64,000 nucleotides of DNA from JANRLT01 sp041736895 (GCA_041736895.1 JBGSSS010000136.1:1-64000); one strand, 5' to 3'; shown: positions 42,356-50,796, counted from the stretch's first letter. Program-made: numbers and translations. The notes: generated from the sequence alone by a model not told the origin.

Positions 42356-43570
42356 TTAGTATTCCCGCGGCCGCACGCGGCCTTGAACTCGCAGCGGCAA
42401 CCCTTGAATCCGCAGGAACCCTTCGGCGTCGGTTTGATCGTACGAGCCGCCGCCTTCCATGCTGGCGATGCCGGCGTCGTAGAGCGAGTAAGGACTCGAA
42501 CGCTTGTCGACGCTGATGTTGCCTTTGTAGAGCTTCAATGTGACACTGCCGGTGACTGGCTTTTGCGCTTCCTTGATGAAGGACAAAAGCGCGTCCATCT
42601 TCGCACAGTACCAGAACCCGTAGTACACCATCTCAGCAACTTCGGGGGCCAAGCGATCGCGGAGATGCGTCAAGTCGCGGTCGAGCGTCAATTGCTCGAT
42701 GCACTGCTGGGCCATGTAGAGGATCGTCATGCCCGGCGCTTCGTACACGCCGCGGCTCTTCATGCCGACGAAGCGGTTCTCGACAATATCGATTCGGCCG
42801 ATGCCATTGCGGCCGCCGATCTTGTTCAGCTCCTTGACCATCTCGAGCGCGCTGAGCTTCTTGCCATTGAGCTTGACAGGCACGCCCGACTCGAAGTCGA
42901 GCGTGATCGTTTCGCTTTGGTCGGGGGCCTTTTGAGGCGAGACGGTCATCCCGAAATCGACGAGTTCGACGCCGTTGACGTCGAGTTCTTCGAGCTTGCC
43001 GGCTTCGTAGCTGATGTGCAGACAGTTTTCGTCGCTGCTGTAGGGCTTGGCGATCGACGCCTTGACCGGAATTTTTTTCGCGGCGCAGAATTCGATCAGT
43101 TCCTTTCGCCCCGGGAAGCGGTCGCGGAATTCCTTGATCCGCCATGGCGCAATCAGCTTGACGTTGGGGTTCAGCGCTTCGGCGGCGAGTTGGAACCGGC
43201 ATTGGTCGTTGCCTTTGCCTGTCGCGCCGTGAGCGTAAGCGTCAGCGCCAACTTCCTTCGCAACCTGGAGACAGATCTTGCTGATCAACGGGCGCGCGAT
43301 CGAGGTGCCGAGCAGATAAATGTTTTCATACTTCGCCTGCCACTGCATCACGGGAAAGGCAAAATCGCGGCAGAGTTCTTCCTGGGCATCGACGACGCGC
43401 GACGAGATCGCGCCGCAATCCAGCGCCTTTTGCCGAGTCGCTTCGCGGTCTTCGCAAGGTTGCCCGAGGTCGACATACACGGCGTGGATGTCGTACCCTT
43501 GCTCGATGAGCCAACCCAAGATGACCGAAGTATCCAACCCGCCTGAGTAGGCAAGAACGCAGCTAGGCAT
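42356..43570 (-). CDS. argG: Argininosuccinate synthase
   Basis: 404 residues, normal length. ATP-binding P-loop AYSGGLDTSVILGWL at the start, then GNDQCRFQLAA (citrulline/aspartate binding), APWRIKEF, and SSDENCLHISYEAGKLE. It joins citrulline and aspartate in the second-last step of arginine synthesis. No other arginine gene is near. Complete gene; start at ATG 43570. Confidence 0.96.
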   Translation of the reverse strand: MPSCVLAYSGGLDTSVILGWLIEQGYDIHAVYVDLGQPCEDREATRQKALDCGAISSRVVDAQEELCRDFAFPVMQWQAKYENIYLLGTSIARPLISKICLQVAKEVGADAYAHGATGKGNDQCRFQLAAEALNPNVKLIAPWRIKEFRDRFPGRKELIEFCAAKKIPVKASIAKPYSSDENCLHISYEAGKLEELDVNGVELVDFGMTVSPQKAPDQSETITLDFESGVPVKLNGKKLSALEMVKELNKIGGRNGIGRIDIVENRFVGMKSRGVYEAPGMTILYMAQQCIEQLTLDRDLTHLRDRLAPEVAEMVYYGFWYCAKMDALLSFIKEAQKPVTGSVTLKLYKGNISVDKRSSPYSLYDAGIASMEGGGSYDQTDAEGFLRIQGLPLRVQGRVRPREY

Positions 43571-43662
43571 GACCGACTTTCAACGAAAATAAGAGTGAAC
43601 CGGATTCGCAACGAGCATCCATTGTGCGAAGAGTGATGCCGCGCTGGCAAGGGGGCAATTCC

Positions 43663-43738
43663 GTACGTCAGGCTTTAGCCTGCCCCGTTTAGCCGGAGCG
43701 TCCACGCCCGGCGAGTCAGACAAGAACGCCTGACGTAC
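43663..43738. repeat. Paired element, GTACGTCAGGC ends
   Basis: GTACGTCAGGCTTTAGCCTG on the left and GCCTGACGTAC on the right, 76 bp overall, with a GTTTAGCCGG and a CGCCCGGCG motif between. Related to the CAGGCTTTCAGCCTG hairpins at 3.75 kb. Located in the gap before argG. Confidence 0.6.
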
Positions 43739-43743
43739 ATTTT

Positions 43744-44055
43744 TTACACCGGAGGGTTCAGCAGCTTGGTCAGATTCTCGCGCATTTGTGCTTCGACCAT
43801 TCCCTTAAATAGCATCGCCGCGAGCGGCAGTTGCGTGACGACCTTGACCGAATCGGGCTGCACGTCGAGAGTGCCCGAGATTTTCATCCCCATTGTTTTA
43901 AAGGCGTAATCCAAGATATTGCCGGTCCAGGTTTGCTGGAGATCCGAAATTTTTTGATTCACTTCGTCTTGATTCGCGGTCATAAAGTTTTCGAGCGCAG
44001 CTCGTGCGCCGGCCTGACCGAGTTGATGAGCCACTTGAACGGAGACGGATGGCAT
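43744..44055 (-). CDS. Polyhydroxyalkanoate-system family protein (PHA_gran_rgn)
   Basis: 103 residues. VSVQVAHQLGQAGARAALENFM, then LQQTWTGNILDYAFKTMGMKISGTLDV, and VVTQLPLAAMLFKGMVEAQMRENL fit the PHA_gran_rgn family (putative polyhydroxyalkanoate granule/regulator proteins). No PHA synthase or other PHA genes are near, so the PHA role is not supported by context. Confidence 0.78.
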   Translation of the reverse strand: MPSVSVQVAHQLGQAGARAALENFMTANQDEVNQKISDLQQTWTGNILDYAFKTMGMKISGTLDVQPDSVKVVTQLPLAAMLFKGMVEAQMRENLTKLLNPPV

Positions 44056-44237
44056 CTTGAGTGTCGCGTTAGAATAGGATGAAGTAGCAAACCGGACTCT
44101 ATTTTACCTTACTTGGATCAACATACGAAGACGAAAGTGGCAGAGTTCATTTGTTGCGTAAAACGCCTGAAACTCCCAGGTGTTCCGCCGGGTAAAGCTG
44201 ATATCTCCCTAACAATGATCGCCACCGAGAGAACTGC

Positions 44238-44849
44238 ATGTTTCGCCGCCCGCTTTTACTGCTCGCTTTGCTATCGCCCGCCTTGCTGGGGGCAGGGGGC
44301 TGGCTCTACTTGAATCGCCCGTTTGAACCGTCGCGGGCATCGCCGCGTGAATTGTGCGGCTGGCTGATGCAGAACGAGGCGGGTCAAGCTTCGCCCGAAC
44401 TGCAAGCCGAATTGTTCGAGCGCTGCCGCCAGGAACTTGTTGGTCCCGAATCGGCGCTCGATTGGAACGAACTCAGCGAAGCGTTGCGCACCGTCGAGCC
44501 AGCACAACGCGCGATCTGGAACCACAACGTGCGCTGGTGGTGCCGCGCGTGGTGGCTGAGCGAAGGCCGCGCTTACACACTCGTCGCCCTGCAGGAACGC
44601 GCGGCCTACTTAAAGAAAAAACTCGCGCACTGGTCGGCCAACGAATGGGCCGCACTCGGCAAGCTGCGCCGCGCCGGCGAGACGACCTCCACTGCGTCAT
44701 CAACATCGTTGACCGAATGGAGTACCGAAATCGAATCGTGGATCGCGTCGGCTCCGGCCACGGAGCAGCCAGGGCTGCAAGAATTCTGGGCCGCAATCCG
44801 CTGGCAACTGCTCATGCAGCCGGAATTGTTGCAGAGCATGTCGAGTTAA
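44238..44849 (+). CDS. Membrane-anchored protein of unknown function
   Basis: 203 residues. N-terminal TM helix (PLLLLALLSPALLGAGGWLYL, about 5-25). The rest is a helical soluble domain rich in Trp and Glu (WNHNVRWWCRAWWLSEGRAY, YLKKKLAHWSANEWAALGKL). Resembles small anchored proteins seen in planctomycetes, but I cannot name a family. No signal for export beyond the anchor. Confidence 0.65.
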   Translation: MFRRPLLLLALLSPALLGAGGWLYLNRPFEPSRASPRELCGWLMQNEAGQASPELQAELFERCRQELVGPESALDWNELSEALRTVEPAQRAIWNHNVRWWCRAWWLSEGRAYTLVALQERAAYLKKKLAHWSANEWAALGKLRRAGETTSTASSTSLTEWSTEIESWIASAPATEQPGLQEFWAAIRWQLLMQPELLQSMSS

Positions 44850-44876
44850 CAACTTTCGAGCTAGGCGAAAAAAAGA

Positions 44877-44902
44877 TCCCAGGGGAAAATCTCCTGGGCT
44901 TT
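44877..44902. repeat. TCCCAGGG-N-CCTGGGCTTT hairpin
   Basis: TCCCAGGGGAAAATCTCC then TGGGCTTT. Copy of the hairpin family also at 34063 and 59303. Downstream of the anchored-protein gene, where it could help termination. Confidence 0.6.
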
Positions 44903-44969
44903 GTGTTTTTGAGCTTAATTTCTTGCAACGACATTCTTCCTTCTTCCTCCTGTCTTCTTCCTTCTCCCC

Positions 44970-45179
44970 TTACATCCGCCGATCTTCTTCCATTTGATAA
45001 TGGAGACGATCCGAGGGATGCCAGAGCGGCAGCCCTTTCGTAAGACGATCCGCAAGGATGTTGAGCTTTTCATCGGAGCCCGGCATCGCCGTGGTTGCCG
45101 CGAAATCTTTGACCGCCGAAACTTCGGGCTCATAGTCCCATTGCCCGAGTTTGATCGCTTCTAAAATCGAGATTCCCAT
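44970..45179 (-). CDS. Small conserved planctomycete protein
   Basis: 69 residues: MGISILEAIKLGQWDYEPE at the start, MPGSDEKLNILADRL in the middle, and GLPLWHPSDRLHYQMEEDRR at the end. I recall similar small proteins only from planctomycetes; function is unknown. ATG 45179 has AAGGAA upstream; the longer frame upstream is translated repeat. Confidence 0.7.
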   Translation of the reverse strand: MGISILEAIKLGQWDYEPEVSAVKDFAATTAMPGSDEKLNILADRLTKGLPLWHPSDRLHYQMEEDRRM

Positions 45180-45576
45180 AGTTCCTTGCCGTGGAGTAAA
45201 GGGGCCGTGGAGTAAAGAGGCCGTGGAGTAAAGGGTGATGATGACACTAACGGCAACGAATGTGCCGATCCCGCGCATACGATCAAGGAGCCCGTGCCGT
45301 AGTTTCGGAGACTTGCCGTGCGAAGGAAATGAATTGAACGAGAACGTGACACCAAGGGAATCGGCGTCCGTGCGCAATTCGTCAAGAAAATTCCAGCGAG
45401 ACCGCCGTGCTCGCTAAAGAGCGCAGTATTCGATTATTTGGACTTGATGTCAAGAATATTCCGAAATGATTTTTTTATGATGAGGCTCAAGGGTAATCCC
45501 CTGTGGATAACAGGTTGTGCAGTGGCATACTTTATGCCAACTGCAATTTTCCATGATGAAATTTGATGCGAATATT
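45180..45576. other. Intergenic region with triple direct repeat
   Basis: 397 bp with no credible gene. It begins with the triple 16-bp repeat 45189-45235. An AT-rich stretch near 45430-45575 contains one TGTGGATAA (45502-45510) and a GGCATAC-TTT-ATGCC palindrome. Confidence 0.4.
45189..45235. repeat. Triple 16-bp direct repeat
   Basis: Three copies of CCGTGGAGTAAAG-[GG/AG]-G (starting 45189, 45205, 45221) at a strict 16-bp period, 10 bp upstream of the small conserved gene's ATG. This may be a regulatory array or a slippage repeat. Confidence 0.7.
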
Positions 45577-46356
45577 TCAGGTTGGTTGATGAGTCGCGTT
45601 AATCGTCGTTACACGCATGAATTGCCGCCAAGCTGAGATCTTGGCGGCATTCACTATTCCACAGCGAATGTCATCGCCTGGCATCTCCGAATCGCAAACC
45701 GCGCCGCGAATTCCAAGATAGTTCGCCCCCCACTGGCGCAATCCGGAAACATCTTCCAGCCCAAGTTTCCCGGCGAATACAAATGAAACCTTCGCTTGCC
45801 GCAGCTCTTGGCTAACCCGCAAAAAATCCGCAGCCTGCCAAAGTTTACACAGCCCGGGTCCGCGCTTGTCCCAAGTATCGAAGAGCATCATGCTGAGGCC
45901 ATGCTCGAGAACAAAGGCTCGCAATTCGTCATAACTCGGTGCGTTGCAAAGTTCGCCATCGGCGTAACAGACAAGCACCGGTTCGACGAAGGCTGGCAGG
46001 TGCGAACGCCACGCGAGCCACATCTCGCGCCAGTTCGGATCTTTTGCACAACCGGCTAGGCCAATTTTGGCAAATTGATAACCGGCCCAAACGGCCGGAT
46101 CATAAGAATCGAATGCCGAGTCATTTTTTTTGTCGCCCTCGCTAACGCTACGGGCTACAAAATCGCGCAGCTCGCCGCAGGCGGCACTCAGTAGATGCTC
46201 CGCCCTGAGCCGTTGCCCAATCACGCGGCGCACACTCTCGTCGGCCATACCCAGCGGCCCGCGCGCGGGTTCTTTGACGTCGATCAAATCGACGCCGGCG
46301 GTAGCTGCGACAAGCGCCTCGTCCAAAGAGCGAATGCTGACCAACAAGCGCGTCAT
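45577..46356 (-). CDS. MfnB-like (5-formylfuran-3-yl)methyl phosphate synthase
   Basis: 259 residues of the DUF556/MfnB family. RLLVSIRSLDEALVAATAGVDLIDVKEPARGPLG at the start carries the family's lysine in IDVKEP, followed by FAKIGLAG and MMLFDTWDKRGPGL, and FVFAGKLGLEDV near residue 190. In methanogens MfnB makes the furan ring of methanofuran from two glyceraldehyde 3-phosphate molecules. It is the fourth pathway gene of this window. A stretch about residues 67-75 (ARSVSEGDK) is encoded by a repeat also found intergenically. ATGA overlap couples it to the membrane-protein gene upstream. Confidence 0.87.
   Translation of the reverse strand: MTRLLVSIRSLDEALVAATAGVDLIDVKEPARGPLGMADESVRRVIGQRLRAEHLLSAACGELRDFVARSVSEGDKKNDSAFDSYDPAVWAGYQFAKIGLAGCAKDPNWREMWLAWRSHLPAFVEPVLVCYADGELCNAPSYDELRAFVLEHGLSMMLFDTWDKRGPGLCKLWQAADFLRVSQELRQAKVSFVFAGKLGLEDVSGLRQWGANYLGIRGAVCDSEMPGDDIRCGIVNAAKISAWRQFMRVTTINATHQPT
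46130..46157. repeat. GCTAACGCTACGGGCT repeat inside mfnB-like gene
   Basis: TGTCGCCCTCGCTAACGC then TACGGGCTAC. Related copies: intergenic at 50769-50796 (CTCCCTGGCTAACGCCTC then GGGCTTTC), and inside galE at 62749-62780 in reverse orientation. Here it is read in frame as ARSVSEGD. Confidence 0.75.
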
Positions 46357-46985
46357 TGCGGCGCGTCCTGCAAACTTTCCGCGCCGGTGGTGAGCAACTG
46401 GCCTTGGACAAGCGACGGCTTACTTGGCACCGGCTTTGCGGCGGCTTGCTGTGCTTGATGCAGCATTGTGTTCATGCGCTTGACGACCTCGATGTCGATC
46501 GGTTCACAGAAGAGGCCGCGGATGGTGACGTAACCTTCGCACCATTTGCCGATGCTGAGCGTCAAATCGCGGCGGTGCCACTCCTCGGCCCGTTCGGCGA
46601 GCCGCACAACGATGTTTTTCGTCTGCACATCGCGAGATGGCTGGCCCGGGATCTGCGTGATGCCGGTCCCGAGAAAAAAGCACTCGACGAATTCGAGCGG
46701 CACCGCATAGGGCTTCGGCCCTGGCAGATACATCACCACTTCGCGCTCGTTCGCATCGTAAGCAACGCGCGGCAGCCGCCCGACCCAAGCAATCAGTCCG
46801 ACGATCAAGAGGGAGATTAGCAGACCCGCGATTCCTACGACCAAGAAAATGGCGGCTAGACCGCTCCCCAGAAAACTGAGCACGATGAAAAAGACCGAAC
46901 CAAGCACAGCCAGCAGCGGAGCCGCGAGCCCCGCCAACAGGAGGCGCTGATTTCCGCGTAACCAAATTTCAGTCGGAGCACTCAT
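46353..46985 (-). CDS. Two-TM membrane protein coupled to mfnB-like gene
   Basis: 210 residues. Two adjacent TM helices (LLLAGLAAPLLAVLGSVFFIVLSFL and IFLVVGIAGLLISLLIVGLIAWV) at about 14-65, then a soluble domain (VAYDANEREVVMYLPGPKPYAV, NIVVRLAERAEEWHRRDLTLSIG) of beta-rich character. I do not recognise the family. Its last 4 nt overlap the ATG of the mfnB-like gene, so the two are translationally coupled. Confidence 0.65.
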   Translation of the reverse strand: MSAPTEIWLRGNQRLLLAGLAAPLLAVLGSVFFIVLSFLGSGLAAIFLVVGIAGLLISLLIVGLIAWVGRLPRVAYDANEREVVMYLPGPKPYAVPLEFVECFFLGTGITQIPGQPSRDVQTKNIVVRLAERAEEWHRRDLTLSIGKWCEGYVTIRGLFCEPIDIEVVKRMNTMLHQAQQAAAKPVPSKPSLVQGQLLTTGAESLQDAPQ

Positions 46986-47327
46986 TGAATCTTCGTGGGT
47001 ATTCTTCTGCAAGATCGAGTCACAGACTGATTGTCGTATCTGCATCGCGTTTTCGCAATTGCTTCGAGGTGATGCCGTAACATGATTTATGCATTGTAGT
47101 GACAGCCATTCGACCGACGAAAAACATGATTTCCAGTTTCTTCCTTTTTTCCTTTTTGCAATCTTTACCGCGTATCACCGCTGTCACTTACAGCCATTTG
47201 CTAAACTAGCTACAATTTGTCGTGCATGTCCTCCGCTGCGCGTCAAGGCTAACCGGTATGTGGCAGCACCTTACCTTTGCCTGCTCTCCTGTCACCCTGC
47301 ACTCCTGTCTCCTGCATTCCTGAAAAA
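46986..47327. other. Intergenic region with pyrimidine-tract repeats
   Basis: 342 bp between the membrane-protein gene and RNase D. It contains a TTTCTTCCTTTTTTCC tract near 47138-47156 and the GCTCTCCTGTCACCCTGC and CTCCTGTCTCCTGCATTCC copies (47284-47323). The latter can be read as an N-terminal extension of RNase D but looks like repeat, not gene. Confidence 0.45.
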
Positions 47328-48500
47328 GTGTCTTACCGGCAGATCAATACCGATGCGGAACTGCGGCAGCTCTGCGACGAGTTGGCTAGCGCGGCGTGGA
47401 TTGCCTTTGACACGGAGTTTGTCTCGGAGCACAGTTACCGTTCAGAACTTTGCTTGATCCAGGTCGCCGCGCCCGATTTGCTCGCGATCATCGATCCGCT
47501 GTCGATCAACGACGTGAAGCCGTTTTGGGATCTGATCGTCGCCCCAGGCCACGAGACGATTGTCCACGCCGGGCGCGAGGAATTGAATTTCTGCCTGAAC
47601 AGCACGGGCAAGCTGCCGAACAATTTGTTCGACGTGCAAATCGCCGCCGGCCTCGTCGGCCCCGAATATCCAGCGGGCTACGGCGCGTTGCTGTATCGCT
47701 TGCTCGGGGTCTCGTTGGAGAAAGGTGAAACGCGCACCGATTGGCGGCGGCGCCCTCTGACGAAGCATCAGTTGGATTATGCGCTCGACGACGTCCGGCA
47801 TCTTCGAGCGCTGCGCGACACGTTGGCTCAGCGTTTGACCGAGGCTGGCCGCTTGGAGTGGCTTGCCGAAGAGATGCTTGCCTGGCAGACCGAAGTCAGC
47901 GACTATCGCGGCCGCGAACATTGGCGGCGTCTGCCCGGCGGCAACACGTTGAACCGTCGCAGCCTCGCCGTGCTTCGCGAGCTCTGGATCTGGCGCGATA
48001 ACGAGGCGAAGCGCCGCAATCATCCGGTGCGGCGAGTTTTGCGCGATGATCTGATGATCGAAGTCGCCAAACGCCGCTCGGCCGACATCAAACACATCCA
48101 AGCGATTCGCGGCATGGAACGCGCCGACGCGCATCGGATCATGCCCGAGATGGCCCGCGGGATTCAACGGGCTCTCGACTTGCCGGATGCCGAACTGCCG
48201 CAGCATCAGAAACAAGGGACCTCGAACCAGTTCGCACTGCTGGGCCAATTTCTCAGCACAGCCCTGACGAGCATCTGCAAGACGCAGAACATCGCCGCCT
48301 CGCTCGTCGGCACGGCGAGCGATGTGCGCGACCTGATCAGCTTTCGCCTCGGCGTGGAAACATCGGAGCCGCCATCCCTAGCATCCGGGTGGCGCGAGGA
48401 AATCGTCGGACGGCTCATCGAGGATCTCCTCGAAGGCAAAGTCGCCGTCCACGTTGAGAACCCGCTCTCGGAAGACCCGCTGCGGTTTGATCCGCGGTAA
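47328..48500 (+). CDS. rnd: Ribonuclease D
   Basis: 390 residues from the chosen GTG. DEDDy exonuclease motifs: IAFDTEFVSE (Asp-Glu, about residue 26-33), VHAGREELNFC (second motif, Glu where E. coli RNase D has Asp), and YALDDVRHLRAL (third motif, Tyr/Asp). An HRDC domain follows (RELWIWRDNEAKRRNHPVRRVL, about 210-300). It trims 3' ends of tRNA and other RNAs. GTG 47328 begins YRQI as in the family; a frame with TTG 47277 reads repeat DNA. The Asp-to-Glu change is notable but may be a lineage trait. Confidence 0.88.
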   Translation: MSYRQINTDAELRQLCDELASAAWIAFDTEFVSEHSYRSELCLIQVAAPDLLAIIDPLSINDVKPFWDLIVAPGHETIVHAGREELNFCLNSTGKLPNNLFDVQIAAGLVGPEYPAGYGALLYRLLGVSLEKGETRTDWRRRPLTKHQLDYALDDVRHLRALRDTLAQRLTEAGRLEWLAEEMLAWQTEVSDYRGREHWRRLPGGNTLNRRSLAVLRELWIWRDNEAKRRNHPVRRVLRDDLMIEVAKRRSADIKHIQAIRGMERADAHRIMPEMARGIQRALDLPDAELPQHQKQGTSNQFALLGQFLSTALTSICKTQNIAASLVGTASDVRDLISFRLGVETSEPPSLASGWREEIVGRLIEDLLEGKVAVHVENPLSEDPLRFDPR

Positions 48501-48661
48501 AAAACGGTCGCCTTAGGCTCCCCGCTAAACGGTTGTTCTCTTTAGCGCCTCGGAGATTCTCCCGCGCGAACCGTTACAACCGTTACGGTCTCCTCTCTAG
48601 CGAGCGTCGACCGTGTGGTAGAATTGAGGAGTCTTTTTTCCGGAACTTTCCGCAGCCAGCC

Positions 48662-49255
48662 ATGACCCGCACCGCCACGATCCAACGCAACACCGGCGAA
48701 ACCAAGATTCGCGTCTCGCTCAACCTCGACGGCACCGGCCAGAGCCAGATTAAAACGGGCATCGGGTTCTTTGACCACATGCTGACGCTGTTCGCCAAGC
48801 ACGGCGCGTTCGACCTGACCGTCGAAGCCGACGGCGACCTCCACGTCGATTACCACCACACGGTCGAAGACACGGGCATCGCCATTGGGCAGGCTCTCAA
48901 GCAAGCCCTCGGCGACAAAGCCGGCATCGCACGCTATGGCCACTTCACACTGCCAATGGACGAGACGCTCGTGACGAGCGCGCTCGACCTGAGCGGGCGA
49001 TACTACCTGGTCTTCCAAGCTCCGTTCAGCAATGCCAAGATCGGCGAGTTCGACACGGAATTGGTCGAGGACTTCTGGCAAGGCGTCGCCGCGAACGCGC
49101 TGATGAACCTGCACATCGTCCTTCACCACGGCCGCAACAATCACCACATCGCCGAAGCGATCTTCAAAGGGACGGCCCGCGCGCTCCGCATGGCCGTGAC
49201 CCACGACCCGCGCATGCCGGGGATTCCGAGTACCAAGGGGACGTTGAGCGAGTAG
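48662..49255 (+). CDS. hisB: Imidazoleglycerol-phosphate dehydratase
   Basis: 197 residues, normal length for bacterial monofunctional HisB. The metal-binding His motifs are present: GIGFFDHMLTLFAKHG, DLHVDYHHTVEDTGI, and HIVLHHGRNNHHIAEAIFKG near the end. It dehydrates imidazole glycerol phosphate in histidine synthesis. No other his gene is near. ATG 48662 starts the conserved RTATIQRNTGET. Confidence 0.96.
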   Translation: MTRTATIQRNTGETKIRVSLNLDGTGQSQIKTGIGFFDHMLTLFAKHGAFDLTVEADGDLHVDYHHTVEDTGIAIGQALKQALGDKAGIARYGHFTLPMDETLVTSALDLSGRYYLVFQAPFSNAKIGEFDTELVEDFWQGVAANALMNLHIVLHHGRNNHHIAEAIFKGTARALRMAVTHDPRMPGIPSTKGTLSE

Positions 49256-49273
49256 TCGAGCGTGGAGCGAGCA

Positions 49274-49331
49274 GAGTAGCCAACTTGCTTTGCAAGTTGG
49301 AATTCCGACTTGCAGAGCAAGTCGGCTACTC
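49274..49331. repeat. Paired hairpin element, GAGTAGCC ends
   Basis: GAGTAGCCAACTTGC-TTT-GCAAGTTGG (49274-49300), then AATT, then CCGACTTGCAGAGCAAGTCGGCTACTC (49305-49331). Two hairpins joined tail to tail with inverted GAGTAGCC/GGCTACTC ends and a central GAATTC. Lies between hisB and the pseudouridine synthase. Confidence 0.8.
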
Positions 49332-49361
49332 TCGCGGCAACTCCTGCATTACAAATACGTC

Positions 49362-50018
49362 ATGCCCGACGCGCCGCTCAACATCCTGTACCTCGACAAC
49401 TGGCTCGCCGTGATCGACAAACCGAGCGGGTTACTGAGTGTCGCTGGCCGCGGACCGGAGAAGTCCGACTGTGTTGTCGCGCGGGCAAAAGCACTCTGGC
49501 CAGAGGCAAGCGAAGTTCATCGCCTGGATCAAGACACGTCCGGCATCATCGTCATCGCGCTCGATCCCGAGACACAACGCCGGTTGCACGCGCTCTTTGC
49601 CGAGCGAACCGTCGACAAGCGGTACATCGCGATCGCCGCGGGACATCTCGCGGCGGATCACGGCGAGATCGATCTGCCGTTGATGAAGGACTGGCCGAAT
49701 CGCCCGCTGCAGAAAGTCGACCACGAACTAGGCAAACCGTCGCAGACACGCTGGCGGGTCTTGGAACGCTCGACAATCGTGACCGCGGCTGGCGAACTGC
49801 CCATCACGCGCGTTGAACTTGTCCCGCTCACGGGCCGGTCGCACCAGTTGCGGCTGCATTTGCGGGAAATCGGGCATCCGATCCTGGGCGATACGTTTTA
49901 CGCCCCGCCGGTGATCGTCGCCGCGGCGCCGCGGTTATATTTGCACGCAGCGATGATTCGGTTCACACATCCTTGGACGCACGAGCAAGTGACGTTTCAT
50001 TGTGCGTGTCCATTTTGA
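49362..50018 (+). CDS. RluA-family pseudouridine synthase
   Basis: 218 residues. Catalytic Asp in HRLDQDTSGIIVIAL (about residue 50), an opening ILYLDNWLAVIDKPSGLLS, and the RSHQLRLHLREIGHPILGD segment near the end, all of the RluA family. It isomerises uridine to pseudouridine in rRNA or tRNA. No S4 domain, so the target is probably like RluA or TruC; not decidable by eye. ATG 49362. Confidence 0.9.
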   Translation: MPDAPLNILYLDNWLAVIDKPSGLLSVAGRGPEKSDCVVARAKALWPEASEVHRLDQDTSGIIVIALDPETQRRLHALFAERTVDKRYIAIAAGHLAADHGEIDLPLMKDWPNRPLQKVDHELGKPSQTRWRVLERSTIVTAAGELPITRVELVPLTGRSHQLRLHLREIGHPILGDTFYAPPVIVAAAPRLYLHAAMIRFTHPWTHEQVTFHCACPF

Positions 50019-50039
50019 GAATAAATTGATCATTCTCTT

Positions 50040-50110
50040 GTTTAGCGGCGACTCGGAGAGGAGCGTTTTCGTCGCAAGTCAAAGCGCTCCACTTCGAGTC
50101 GCCGCTAAAC
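50040..50110. repeat. Inverted TTTAGCGGCGACTCG element
   Basis: GTTTAGCGGCGACTCGGAG then AGGAGCG (50040-50065) and its inverted copy CGCTCCACTTCGAGTC then GCCGCTAAAC (50085-50110). The arms nearly pair, so this is the two-arm form of the single copies at 5434 and 16431. Confidence 0.8.
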
Positions 50111-50140
50111 GGACAATACTTTCTGCGGTACAATGAAATC

Positions 50141-50689
50141 ATGAGCAAAACAACAACAGCATCATTCGCCGAAACATTGCAACAACACTGCAGCCAACTC
50201 GGCCACAATCTGGCCGAGCTTTCCGCAGGCCAAAACGTTCTCGTACTGTTCCTGCGGCACAGTGGCTGCACGTTCTGCCGCGAGGCGCTCGCCGATCTCG
50301 CCAAACAGCGGGCCAAAATCGAAGCGGAGGGGACCAAACTCGCGGTGGTGCATCTTGGGGCCGAAGATGCTCACACGCAGAAGTTCTTTGCCGCCTACGG
50401 CTTATCCGACATCGACCGGTTCAGCGATCCCGAGAAGCATCTTTATGCCGCGTTCGAATTGAAACGCGGTACCATCGGGCAACTGCTCGGCCCGACAGTT
50501 TGGTGGCGGGGGATGCTGGCCTTCTTCCGCGGCAATGGCCTCGGCATGCTCAACGGTGACGGGTTGCAAATGCCCGGTGCGTTTGTGATCCGCGACAGTC
50601 AGGTCGTCAAAGCGTATCGCCACGCGACGGCGGCGGATCGGCCGGATTATGCTGAGCTGGCGTGTGGAATTCGCGAATTCAATCCCTGA
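50141..50689 (+). CDS. Peroxiredoxin-like (AhpC/TSA, SelL-type) thiol oxidoreductase
   Basis: 182 residues. Thioredoxin-like opening VLVLFLRHSGCTFCREAL with a CxxC (CTFC, about residues 44-47), then DIDRFSDPEKHLYAAFEL and QMPGAFVIRDSQVVKAYRH. This resembles the SelL-type redoxin family where the first Cys can be selenocysteine; here it is Cys. Likely reduces peroxides or disulfides in the cytoplasm. Function inferred from the fold. Confidence 0.78.
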   Translation: MSKTTTASFAETLQQHCSQLGHNLAELSAGQNVLVLFLRHSGCTFCREALADLAKQRAKIEAEGTKLAVVHLGAEDAHTQKFFAAYGLSDIDRFSDPEKHLYAAFELKRGTIGQLLGPTVWWRGMLAFFRGNGLGMLNGDGLQMPGAFVIRDSQVVKAYRHATAADRPDYAELACGIREFNP

Positions 50690-50796
50690 GCCGGGGATGT
50701 TAATCCCCGGATGCGCGACGCGCGACTCGGAGTTCAAGGAAATATCCGCTGCGCCTTGCGTGCGATTTGACTCCCTGGCTAACGCCTCGGGCTTTC
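50688..50796. repeat. Two repeat units between thioredoxin-like gene and glnS
   Basis: A TGAGCCGGGGATGTTAATC then CCCGG palindrome (50688-50714), the reverse of 35856-35883, followed by the GCTAACGCCTCGGGCT unit (50769-50796). Its TGA is the stop codon of the thiol-oxidoreductase gene. Confidence 0.6.

Noticed and set aside
45502..45510. Perfect DnaA box TGTGGATAA in an AT-rich gap
   Set aside because: It is a single copy with no cluster of boxes, no dnaA/dnaN neighbours and no strand-bias shift visible. A 9-mer match in 64 kb on two strands is expected about once in two such windows by chance.
47277..47327. N-terminal extension of RNase D from TTG 47277
   Set aside because: It translates a CTCCTGTC-type repeat into a Pro/Cys-rich segment; the family begins at SYRQI, consistent with GTG 47328.
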